64,000 nt of DNA. Origin: Pelagomonas calceolata. Its lineage: Eukaryota > Sar > Pelagophyceae > Pelagomonadales > Pelagomonadaceae. The notes under the pieces were generated by a model that was not told where the DNA came from, did no database searches, and was given only the letters and a program-made list of their open reading frames with translations. Shown here in pieces: positions 1 through 8,064 of the stretch (its first letter is position 1; every line of letters begins with the position of its first letter). Location: positions 4,154,001-4,218,000 of the forward strand of contig CAKKNE010000005.1 of NCBI GenBank assembly GCA_918797485.1. The letters run 5' to 3'. The translations under genes and the position numbers were made by a program.

Positions 1-558
1 ACGGAACGAGGTTCGTACGGAGGCGCCGAGTACGTCCTCGCCAAAGCTCTAGCTGAATTACCATTGGACGCGTTCTTCGCGGCGCTCATGGGCTGGGGGC
101 TACATTTCTCCACACCAGGGGGTCTACGGTCGAGACCGGCGGGGCCGCTGGCGTTGGTCGCCGTCGCGGCGTCTACTTTGGGGTTGGCCGTCGGTGCGGC
201 TACGCCCGACGCGGATGCCGCGCTGGCGTTGGGCGTACCTCTGACGGTCATCCACATGCTCACGGGGATCATCAATCCCGCCGGCGAGAAGGCTCGCAAG
301 AAACCCGTGGCGGCTCTATCCCCAATCAAGTGGGGCGTCTCGTGGCTCATCGACCGCGAGTTCCGCGGCGCGACGCTACAGCGGGGCACGGGCCCTCGAT
401 TAGGCGGCCTGGCTTCCGTCGTGACGGGCGACCAGGTGCTCGAGCGGCTCGGTTTGGCCGCGACGCGGCCACACTTGGGGGCGCTCGTGGCGTTGGGGGT
501 GATTCATTTGACGGTCGCTGCTGTTTGCTCGGCGTTTCGCGGGCGGGGGCGGCGGTGA
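1..558 (+). CDS. ABCG-type ABC transporter, C-terminal part (5' end outside window)
   Basis: The frame is open from the first base and ends at TGA 556-558, giving about 185 residues that begin upstream of the window. The motif AKALAELPLDA followed by hydrophobic spans, a GLRSRP loop, a LGLAVGAATP-like helix and HMLTGIINPAG is the ABC2 membrane-domain pattern of ABCG half-transporters (known family). The protein would be an ATP-driven exporter of lipids or other hydrophobic compounds in a membrane. The nucleotide-binding domain should lie upstream. No ATG is visible in this part, and whether this is the last exon or an uninterrupted reading frame cannot be decided. Confidence 0.72.
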   Translation, partial: TERGSYGGAEYVLAKALAELPLDAFFAALMGWGLHFSTPGGLRSRPAGPLALVAVAASTLGLAVGAATPDADAALALGVPLTVIHMLTGIINPAGEKARKKPVAALSPIKWGVSWLIDREFRGATLQRGTGPRLGGLASVVTGDQVLERLGLAATRPHLGALVALGVIHLTVAAVCSAFRGRGRR

Positions 559-722
559 GTAGGAGTAACAATTAATTAATTGAAATTATTAGGCACTGTG
601 ATCAGCACTCTCGCCTCCGGACCCTCCGCTGGGGACTCCGGCGCACTCGTGGTGATTCTTAGGGGTTTCCCACATCCACCTCCTCGCCTCAGACGCAGCG
701 CCCTCTCCCACGACTCGATATA

Positions 723-1220
723 ATGATCAAGTACTTGGTAATTGTCCTTTGCTGTACCCCTACTGCGTGCGCTGGCGCGACCGATGACAAGGCAGTAAAC
801 GAGGCGACGGTGGCCTCGAAGAAAATTGGCGCCGGGCTCGGCATCGGAGGACTCGCCGGGGCCGCGGTCCTGCCGACGTTTCTCCTCGCCATCGGCCTGA
901 CGCCCGCCGGGCCCGTGGCCGGTGGCTGGTTCGCCGCGAGCCAAGGGGCCGGCGTCGCGGCGGGCTCCTGGATGGCGTCCTGGCAATCCATGGCCATGTT
1001 CGGGAGCCTCGCCAAGAGCTTCGCTGTTGGCGCAGGCTTCACCGCCACCGGCGCGGGCGCCGGGGCGCTGACGGCGTCGAAGGCTGAGATCGACGTCCGC
1101 TCCCTGACGCGGAAGATCGCGGGCACGACGGCCGCCGGCGCCCGGACCGCCGCGGCCTACACGTGCGACAAGGCCGCGAAGGTCTACTCGTACGCGAGCG
1201 ACACGCTCAGGGGCGACTAG
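723..1220 (+). CDS. ISG12/IFI6-16-like small membrane protein
   Basis: A 165-residue protein from ATG 723. Residues 1-19 form a signal peptide or membrane anchor ending in ACAGA. A Gly/Ala-rich hydrophobic core follows, with AIGLTPAGPVAGGW and QGAGVAAGSWMASWQS. That pattern of small-residue helices with the phrase IGxTxAGxxAGS is typical of the interferon-induced 6-16 (IFI6, IFI27/ISG12) family, which in animals sits in mitochondrial or ER membranes and modulates apoptosis. The C-terminal 50 residues are Ala-rich and helical. It is single-exon. Its stop lies 25 bp from the stop of the convergent sulfotransferase. The family assignment rests on the Gly/Ala pattern only; function in an alga is unknown. 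Confidence 0.62.
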   Translation: MIKYLVIVLCCTPTACAGATDDKAVNEATVASKKIGAGLGIGGLAGAAVLPTFLLAIGLTPAGPVAGGWFAASQGAGVAAGSWMASWQSMAMFGSLAKSFAVGAGFTATGAGAGALTASKAEIDVRSLTRKIAGTTAAGARTAAAYTCDKAAKVYSYASDTLRGD

Positions 1221-1245
1221 TTCACACGACTGTTAATTCACTACA

Positions 1246-2490
1246 CTATAATTGCTCCGTCACGGGCAGGAGCTTCTTCTTCTTTTTCCGATTCTTCCGC
1301 TGCTTGTCCCGGACCGCCCGCTGCCGTTTCGCCTCCGCCAGCACCGCGTGCGCGGACGCGACGGCGACGGGCGAGACGCGCGGTTTCTCCGGCTGGCTGT
1401 TCACGAGGGACGCCGCGTCGATGTCGCCCGACGGCAGTAAATCAGGGGCCAGCAGCGACGCGTTCAACAACACGCCAAGCCCGCCCTGGCGTCTTAATCT
1501 ACAATCATCGCCCAGCACGTGCTTGCAGGCCAACGCGTGTCGAGCTAACGCCGCGGCGTAGAAGGCGTTCTCGAACAGCAGGAACCGCCTTATATCAGCC
1601 CAGTAGCCGTCTCCTCTTAAATCGCGAACGATGTCCACACTCGACAAGGACTTCGAGGCCGTGTTTTTCTTCCTCGCACTATCACGGTAGCGGTCCCACA
1701 TGTACGGCGCCTGGTCCGTGGGATCAAGCATGGCCTGCAACAGGTCTATAGTGGTCGGCCAACTTTCAACAACCCCAACCACCAGGACATCCTCCAGATT
1801 CGACAAAGCCGACACGAGCTTCTCGGGCATCGGGGCTTTCCGCCCCAACGGTAGACCATCGACGGCCCCCAGATACGTCAAACCATTTTGATAGAAGCGG
1901 TTCGACCCTCGAGGTAAAAATTTCTCGGCCGCATTGCGGACATCACTCACCGTTTTCAGGGACTTGTCGTGGTACCTCATGCCCGAGATCCACGTACTGA
2001 GGGGTTCTCGTACTACCGTAACATAAAAGTACTTTCTACCCTGTGGTACCAACATATGCATCCCATAGTGAAAATGGCCTCCCACAATATGAGATAAAGC
2101 CCCCAAATTCTCCGTCCTAGGGTTCCGTCGCCCGTCCTCGCCCATGACCAGCCTTCTGTTGAGGTTAACCATATCCCTTAGTCTACAGGGTACTGTTGCA
2201 CCTCTTGGTGACCCTCCCTTCTGGCACTGGACCAGACAAGCCCACCGCTTATTGCATTTCTCGGCGTACCTCCGGAAAATGCCTCTCACGGAAGAACCGG
2301 CCGCCTTGAAGACGTGGACGAATAAAATGATCGGCTCGGCGCGGACGTCCGCGGCCTTGTTTGTGTCGGTTTCCTTGCTGCATTCGAGTCTAGGTAATGT
2401 TTGGTAGACCGTGGTGTTTCCCAGGGTTGACTTCGCAAGCGCATTGACTTGCGCGACGACGAGGCACAATAGGGCTGCTGCGTGACGCAT
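1246..2490 (-). CDS. Secreted/Golgi sulfotransferase-family protein
   Basis: A 414-residue single-exon protein. I chose ATG 2490 because it opens a clear signal peptide (MRHAAALLCLVVAQVNALA). The motif FVHVFKAAGSSVRGIFRRY (about residues 56-74) matches the 5'-phosphosulfate-binding loop of PAPS-dependent sulfotransferases (family form HxPKTAGTT). VVREPLSTWISGMRYH matches the 3'-phosphate motif (R-DPLER-SHY type). It would move sulfate from PAPS to a carbohydrate or protein in the Golgi lumen. The C-terminus is highly basic (KKKKK near the end). A second, unrelated sulfotransferase domain lies at 31256-33526. The substrate cannot be inferred. Confidence 0.75.
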   Translation of the reverse strand: MRHAAALLCLVVAQVNALAKSTLGNTTVYQTLPRLECSKETDTNKAADVRAEPIILFVHVFKAAGSSVRGIFRRYAEKCNKRWACLVQCQKGGSPRGATVPCRLRDMVNLNRRLVMGEDGRRNPRTENLGALSHIVGGHFHYGMHMLVPQGRKYFYVTVVREPLSTWISGMRYHDKSLKTVSDVRNAAEKFLPRGSNRFYQNGLTYLGAVDGLPLGRKAPMPEKLVSALSNLEDVLVVGVVESWPTTIDLLQAMLDPTDQAPYMWDRYRDSARKKNTASKSLSSVDIVRDLRGDGYWADIRRFLLFENAFYAAALARHALACKHVLGDDCRLRRQGGLGVLLNASLLAPDLLPSGDIDAASLVNSQPEKPRVSPVAVASAHAVLAEAKRQRAVRDKQRKNRKKKKKLLPVTEQL

Positions 2491-2896
2491 TGCTTTGCCG
2501 CGCCGTAAGGGCCGCAGCGATGGCGTGCAGCACTGAGTCGACTTTTGCACAGCAGAGCGCCCCTCAGCACCTGCAAATGTTGCAGTTTAGCATGTGTTTT
2601 GCTGTGGTTTTGCCCCACAAAAAAAGCTGAGAGACGGGTTTTTGAAAATCGAATCGCACGCCGTTGCGATCTCCACACCGCTCCAACACCCGCACGGAGT
2701 CGTTCCGCCCGCCCGCGCGCATTCTAGCGACATTTTCTCATGGATAGCCAAAAGCAGCCAGGCCAGCGTGGCCGTCTTCGCTGCCGGCGCTGCCCACCGC
2801 ACGCAGCTCACCACACGCAGCGCGGGAACCGCCGACGGTTGTGACAAAACGCAGCCCCGCCCGACGCCTTTACATCAACAAAACCAAAGACATACC
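2491..2896. other. Divergent intergenic region, 406 bp
   Basis: This lies between the starts of the sulfotransferase (-) and the PLAC8-like gene (+). I see no coding region and no complete copy of the GCTAGCG dyad found in other promoters, only a lone TCTAGCG half-site near 2724. Confidence 0.4.
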
Positions 2897-3700
2897 ATGG
2901 GCCTGTTTGGGGGAGGCAGCGAACAGAAGGACGAGGGCGACACGCCGCCGGCGGTCGCGAAGAAGGACGACGACCGGCACCTGCGGCGGCAGGACAGCGA
3001 GGCGCCGTCGACGGTCTGCCCCTGCGCGTGCGGCAACCGCTTTTTGGATTGGATGAAGGGGTTTATCGAGATCAAGCCCTTCAAGGTCGAGCCGCGGCTG
3101 GCGCAGATGCGCTGGGAGCAGATCCGGGTCGACGGGCCATGGTTCTACCGCAACAGGCACCTGGGGTGCTTCCTGTGCAAGCACGTCGACCCGCTGCGCG
3201 AGTGCTGCCCGGCGCCGCTCCAGGAGTGCACGTGCTTCCCGTTGCTGTTCCCGATCGCGACGCACATCACGTTCCTGCCCTTCGGGCAGGCGGTCACGAG
3301 CGCGCGGCACGAGGAGCTCTGCTGGCCGCCCGCCTGCTGCTGTAACCTCGGCGCGCAGGGCTGCGTCGCGTGCTCGGCGCTGGCCTGGCCCTTTTACTTT
3401 TGCGCGTGGCCGGCGCCCCTCGCCTGTTGCGTCTCCCCGGTCATTTTTTCTTTCACCGGAGCGTTCCTGACGGCGTACCAGCGGTACAAGATCATCAAGG
3501 CGTACGGCATCGACGACGACCACCTGGACGACTACTTCGGGGACCACGTCGGGTCCGACGCGTGCAAGCTCGCCCTCGACTGCGTCTGCTACCCCTGCTC
3601 GGCCTGGCACCAGAACGTCTTCCTGCAGGAGATGCGCTCCTTCGGCCACGCGGAGGAGGCGGGCGACATCGTCGTGACGCGTGAGCCGGGGGGCGTCTGA
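2897..3700 (+). CDS. PLAC8-like cysteine-rich protein
   Basis: 267 residues from ATG 2897, in CACC-ATG context. The N-terminal 50 residues are charged. The rest is Cys-rich, with clusters such as CPCACGN, CFLCKH, ECCPAP, CCCNLGAQGC and a final CVCYPCSAWHQ. The final cluster resembles the end of PLAC8/Cys-rich plasma-membrane proteins (CCCYPCxxCQ), which in plants act in metal export or cell-size control. Two hydrophobic stretches (ACSALAWPFYFCAWPAPL and CVSPVIFSFTGAFLTAY) could insert in a membrane. Family placement is tentative because the diagnostic CCxxxxCPC block is diverged. It ends 30 bp from the stop of the convergent gene. Confidence 0.52.
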   Translation: MGLFGGGSEQKDEGDTPPAVAKKDDDRHLRRQDSEAPSTVCPCACGNRFLDWMKGFIEIKPFKVEPRLAQMRWEQIRVDGPWFYRNRHLGCFLCKHVDPLRECCPAPLQECTCFPLLFPIATHITFLPFGQAVTSARHEELCWPPACCCNLGAQGCVACSALAWPFYFCAWPAPLACCVSPVIFSFTGAFLTAYQRYKIIKAYGIDDDHLDDYFGDHVGSDACKLALDCVCYPCSAWHQNVFLQEMRSFGHAEEAGDIVVTREPGGV

Positions 3701-3730
3701 TTCATGAGTGTTTACAGTAATTACATACAA

Positions 3731-4786
3731 CTACATCGCCTCTTTGATAGTTGCCACGAGCGCGTCGCGGTGGCGGAGGACATCGGCCCGCGACAGCACC
3801 GAGCAGCGGACCTCGACGGAGCACCGCGGCGCAGCGCGCTCGGGCAGGTAGACCGCCGCGTGCAGCACCCGGCACGCGTCCCAGACGAGGGCCCGGCCCC
3901 GCGCTTCGGATAACACTGCGGCCGCATCTAAAGCCGCGTCTAGCGCCGCACGGACGCCGTCGTCGGGATGCTCGGAGCAGGCGTCGCGCTGGCGCGCGCA
4001 GGCGTCGCATAAAGCAGAGCTCGTTGCTTTGTCGAAGAACGCGAGGGGCGGCGCCGCGCGCGGGCACGCGTCCGTCAGCTGGAGCCAGTAGTTCACCTGG
4101 CCCGGCCGGGGCGCCCTATTCGCGACGTCGTACGCGATGCCGCTCGTCGCGAGCGCTTTCCGGACGCGGGCGTCGCCCAGGGCCTCGCCCAGCGTCGCGC
4201 AGCCGAGGCCGCGCGCGTCGAGGTGCGGGAAGGTCCGCATGAACGACACGACCGCGAAGAGGCCCACCACCTGTGCACAAATAAACCAGTGAGTCGGTTC
4301 GTGGGTGGAGGCCATGATGATTTATGCACTGCCCACCACAGGCGCATCCAGATGAAAATTCAGGAACGGCGCCGACGACGTCCGGTGCTGCGTGTCTCGA
4401 AACTGGACGTCGCTCGCGAAGGCCTCGAGGCCCGTCGCCCGGCGCGCCTCCGCCGATGCCTCCGCGAGGAGAGCGGCGAGGAGCGCGTCATCTTGCGCCT
4501 CGAGGTCGTCGAGGGACGCGCCGGCGACGGCGACGCGCGGCGCGAGGCGGGTGAGCGCGTGCCGGTCGAGGGCTGTCGGCACGGCGTAGAAGCCTCGCGT
4601 CTTTAACGTTGCTCTTGCGTCCTCGACATAAAACGCGTTGCGCAAGAGCCGCACGGGCGCGGGCCGGTCGAAGCGCAGGTTGTTGATGATCAGCTGCGGT
4701 TTTGACGATGATTGGTCTTGCGTTGCGTCGACGCGCGGTTCGGCCTCGAGCACGGAGAAGCGGCGGGTGGGTCGTGCTGCAATCAT
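3731..4786 (-). CDS. 2-oxoglutarate/Fe(II)-oxygenase-like protein (CmcJ/AsaB-like), two exons
   Basis: Exons 4786-4340 and 4270-3731, joined over an introner, give 328 residues. Splicing turns NFHLDAP into NFHLDAPVVGLFAVV and leaves one clean frame. The motifs resemble the CmcJ/AsaB hydroxylase-like family: an HxD iron pair (FHLD), a VNYWLQLTD strand, PLAFFDKAT, a distal His in VLHAAVYLP, and a final RCSVEVRC that would supply the 2-oxoglutarate-binding Arg. The N-terminus (MIAARPTRRFSVLEAE) has no evident signal peptide. Without the intron the gene would look like two unrelated reading frames, with a false start at 4315. Substrate unknown. Confidence 0.66.
4271..4339 (-). mobile_element. Introner: intron of the oxygenase-like gene, 69 bp, perfect 8-bp duplication
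   Basis: GTGGTGGG stands at the intron 5' end and again as the first 8 exon bases after the acceptor. The element between has diverged inverted ends (CAGTGCATAAATCA against CTGTGCACAAATAA). The donor GT comes from the duplicated target and the acceptor CAG from the element. Phase 0. Confidence 0.88.
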
Positions 4787-4839
4787 TTTGCTGTCACTGC
4801 GGAGTCTTCAAAGGGCTGTAAACTAGAGAGCTGCTGTCA

Positions 4840-4990
4840 TTGTGTTTGTAATCGCTGGAGAGCCATAATCTGCGATGGCACTGGATTAGGGCAGGCCGAC
4901 GATGCGTATTGTGTTAATAAGGCTCACGGCTTACTTGTGCAAATGCAAGTCGTGAGTTGGTGGGCTGCTAGTGTGTTACAGACCGCTAGC
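4840..4990 (+). repeat. Intergenic repeat, copy 1 (partner at 11641-11862)
   Basis: It shares several blocks in the same order with the second copy: ATCTGCGATGGCACTG, GACGATGCGTAT, AAGGCTCACGGC, TGCAAGTCG, and at the right end the dyad starting GCTAGTGTGTTA. The copies are clearly diverged and copy 2 is longer. They could be a short transposon-derived repeat or a duplicated promoter; nothing codes. Confidence 0.7.
4967..4990 (-). promoter_or_regulatory. Promoter dyad motif, site 1
   Basis: Reverse complement reads GCTAGCG, GTCT, then GTAACACACTAGC. It lies 180 bp upstream of the oxygenase-like start (4786) and 625 bp from the start of the gene at 5616. Confidence 0.65.
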
Positions 4991-5615
4991 TCGAGACGAA
5001 TGCGCGAGTGGCCGTCACAGCATAGATGATGTGGCGAGCGACGCGTCGGGAGAGTACTGCCCGGTGGTCGTCTCATCGATCGAAAATCGGACGTCGTCGC
5101 GCGGCCGTCGTGGACGTCGCGAAATCGGAAGAAGACCATCCCGTCGCCGCGAGCTGTCTAAGTAGCCATCGCAGTCCTCCTCGTCGCCTCGTAAGCCGTG
5201 GCGCGGGGCCACTGAGCCCAAAAGTCAGACCGCGCGCGCGGCGTCGTTCTAGCTCGACAAAAACGCCACAAAACACCGTCCGGACGCCCGCGCCTAAAGT
5301 ATCACGCGTCGCGCAGGGTAGACCTCTTCACGTGCGACCGCCAGAGGCCAAAAATCGCGCGCGAAGAGCGCGCGACCGACGCCCAAACGCTGTAAAGCTC
5401 TGGACACACTTTCGCGACAACGCGGCGTACGGGGCCGCGCCGCGCGTCGCCCGCCGCCGTACGCGGCGAGACGGCCGCCTGTACCCCCACGCGAGCCGGA
5501 CGCGCCCCCGACGCAGGCCGCCGACGCCCGCCGTCCGTCCCGTCGCCTCGAAGTTCGCCAGGACGACCTCCTCCTCCTCACAAGGTGCCGCCGCGTAGCC
5601 CACAAGCCCGCCAAG

Positions 5616-6221
5616 ATGAAGTCGAACTCGATCATCGCCCTCGCTCTACTCGCGCGCGCCGTGGTGGCCGTCGCGCCGCGGGCCGCCGCGCGGGACCCGG
5701 TCCTGCCGACGTGGGATCCTGCCCTGCCGCCGCCCGTGCCCGCTAGATACCACCACGCCTGGCAGACCCTACTGGGTGTGTGGGGCACGGTGAAATTGGT
5801 AGCTCCATGTGTCTACCGCGAGGCGCGCGCCGTCAGCAGTGTCCTCCTGTGTCTCATCGCGTGGGTGCTGGACTTCGGCCGCGATGCGCTGGAGGCCCTC
5901 GGGATTCCGGTGAGTCTTGATGGCGTCTTCTTTGCCCTCCTCGTGGGCGCGTTGGTCTACAAGGCGCGGTCCGTACTCTTAGCCTTCCTCGCGTACCTCC
6001 GGTCCGTGATCATGAGCGTCGGCCCGCAGCTCCTCAGCTACTACATGACGATGCACCCGCCGCTCCGCGACCACGCGATCCCCTGCCTGAGGGCGTTCCG
6101 CTTCTTCGTCGCTTCGTTCTTCCCCAAGCACAAGGAGGCCGCGGACGCGCTCGCGGACGACGTCGAGATGGGACTCCGCGAGGCGGTGGGGCTCGGCGAG
6201 TCGGGCGGCGGGCAGGACTAG
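5616..6221 (+). CDS. Unknown membrane protein with signal peptide
   Basis: 201 residues from ATG 5616. The N-terminus MKSNSIIALALLARAVVAVAPRAAARDP is a signal peptide; AVAPRAA recalls the AxAP cleavage region of stramenopile plastid presequences, but the key Phe is absent. Two hydrophobic segments (VLLCLIAWVLDFG and VFFALLVGALVYKARSVLLAFLAYL) follow, then a proline-kinked region and an acidic C-terminus. I recognise no domain. The long CG-rich stretch upstream and the absence of the promoter dyad nearby leave the 5' end uncertain. Confidence 0.58.
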   Translation: MKSNSIIALALLARAVVAVAPRAAARDPVLPTWDPALPPPVPARYHHAWQTLLGVWGTVKLVAPCVYREARAVSSVLLCLIAWVLDFGRDALEALGIPVSLDGVFFALLVGALVYKARSVLLAFLAYLRSVIMSVGPQLLSYYMTMHPPLRDHAIPCLRAFRFFVASFFPKHKEAADALADDVEMGLREAVGLGESGGGQD

Positions 6222-8064
6222 GTCGCTTACGACGCGCGCGCGCCGTCCTTCTCCCACTCTTTTGTTCGCGCGTCTTCCTCGGAATCCTCCCCGCCCCGTC
6301 GTCTGCATAAGGTGGACCTACTTCGTTCCTTACGCGAGCCTTTGAAGCGGACTGGACGAGTACCTGCCGGTGATGCGAACAGGACGAGTCGGCCGTCGCA
6401 GCGCGACGACGGCGTCGGTCATCACGGGCGGGCGCCAGCGCGCGCCAGTCGCGGCGCTGGCGCCGTCCAGGTCGCCGCGCCTCGTGGTAGCTCGGGCGCC
6501 CGCGACCTCGGCTCGACCTCGGATGTTCGAAGTAGTAGCACTACGCCGTCGGCGCCGTGGCGGCAGGCTTTGACGGCGTACAGCGCTTACTTAGAGTGCT
6601 CTAGTTGAGGACCGCCGACGGCTCTACGAGGGCTTCGCGCCGCACGAGGGCAGCGCCTCAGATGCGGCCCGCGACAGCGAGAGGGGCACGTCGTCCAGGC
6701 CCACGAGGCGCGTACGGTCGACTCGTCGTCATCGACGTGCCGTATACGCTCAATCGACGGGCGCTCCGAGTCGGAGAGAGGAGCTCCACGTCATCGCTGT
6801 CGCGGCGGCGTGCATGCTCTGGGGTAGGTTCCGCTAGTGGCCGATTCGCGAGCGGAAGTCCGTCGCAGAACGTGCGCTAACCTCGGGCGCTGACGCGGTG
6901 ACACGTCTGCCCTCGGTGCGCAACTCTCGGGCGCCTCTCGCATGATGAGGCGCTGCCGCGGCGGAGTTTGAGCGACGACCGCTATCACGAGTGCCGCGAG
7001 TGTTTTTGCTGGAGGTATGCCCCGATCCTCCGGCACCACTAAATGAGCGTGACGCCGAATGCGCGCCGCGAGGGCTGCCTGGCATGTGCAGCCAGAGTTC
7101 TATTGTGGAGCAGCTACGGGCGCCTGCAAGCTGCACGAACTGTAGTGCTGCTCGTACCGTTAGAATGAACTCTCCTCGCACGAGTTCTATTCATCGCAAC
7201 GGCCTCGCTACTGCGCACGCCGCCAGCGCTCTGCCTGATGATGTGCTGCTGCAGACTCCAGAGAGAGCCATTAGTACTGGATGGCCACAGTACGTTTCGG
7301 GGAGGAAGCGGTCGGCTCGGATTGGTGAGGAGATCGCTTTTTTCGTGCGGGTTGCACCGCGAGCAGCCAAAGCACAAAAGCTAAACGAGCTCTGCCATTG
7401 AGGGGCAGCCCCTCTGACATAGCAAGCTCGTCAAGAGGCTCACAGCAGCCCTCAACTGCCGTGCGCACCATCACAATGGATCCACGAGCCGCACCCGCGG
7501 CTCGGGCATGCTGAAATCACCGGAGCAAAACCCGCGCCCTTCATCGGCGTGGTCAAGCCTCCGGCGGCCGTAAAAAGCCACCACATCGAAGAATAACTGG
7601 CGCGCCGCCGCGTACGTATCACGCCCTTCATCGTTGGCCAGGCTTGGCTCTCAGCTCACCTGAGGCCCCAAGGGTCAGCTTGATAGCTTATGCCCCTTTG
7701 CGCGGCGCGCGGCGCTGCGCGCCGGCCGCAGCCGCAGCGCGGACGCGCGGAGACAAAATAACGGCCGTCGACCGCACGGCGCCTCTCTGAGAGCCCTTCG
7801 CGCGTCGAGCGGCGCGCCGAGCGCTAATCGCGTCCGTCCGCGCAGATCAAACAAATCGCACTACATCTGCTACCACATCCCCTACTACTTCATTCACATT
7901 TACTACAACATCACTACATCATTTCCTCGACCTCTACAGCTAGCATTAGATCTGCAAGGCCAAGTAGAGCTCGAAGGCCACTCAGGTAAAACACCTGTTA
8001 CATCAACCAAGAACTCGTGACGGTGCTGCGCGAAGCACCACTAGTTCGCCCGCCCAAGCGCACG
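6222..8064. other. Gene-poor stretch, 1843 bp
   Basis: No frame here has a convincing protein pattern. The longest (6991-7401, +) is Arg/Pro/Ser-rich without a family signature. I looked by eye for tRNA and rRNA features and found none. 7850-7950 is A/C/T-rich and G-poor, leading into the next gene, and probably belongs to its promoter or 5' leader. Confidence 0.4.

Larger units (their letters stand above)
4787..5615. other. Intergenic region, 829 bp, no gene recognised
   Basis: It contains the repeat at 4840-4990 with the promoter dyad at its right end, then an Arg-rich-coding, CG-dense stretch (5030-5600) whose long open frames on both strands look like composition artefacts. No RNA gene seen. 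Confidence 0.4.

Noticed and set aside
2870-3730. 286-codon minus-strand frame opposite the PLAC8-like gene
   Set aside because: Complement of the PLAC8-like codons (Arg/Val/Asp-rich shadow); no independent signal.
4271-4315. Start codon at 4315 as the beginning of a separate protein with a membrane helix
   Set aside because: This ATG lies inside the introner; the apparent start peptide is element sequence.
5026-5598. Long Arg-rich open frames on both strands (5026-5598 + and 5294-5788 -)
   Set aside because: No domain, no ATG with good context, strong CG-driven composition; frames on both strands are open at once, as expected by chance in such DNA.
6991-7401. 136-codon plus-strand frame in the gene-poor stretch
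   Set aside because: No family pattern, unusual Ser/Pro/Arg mix, no promoter motif nearby.
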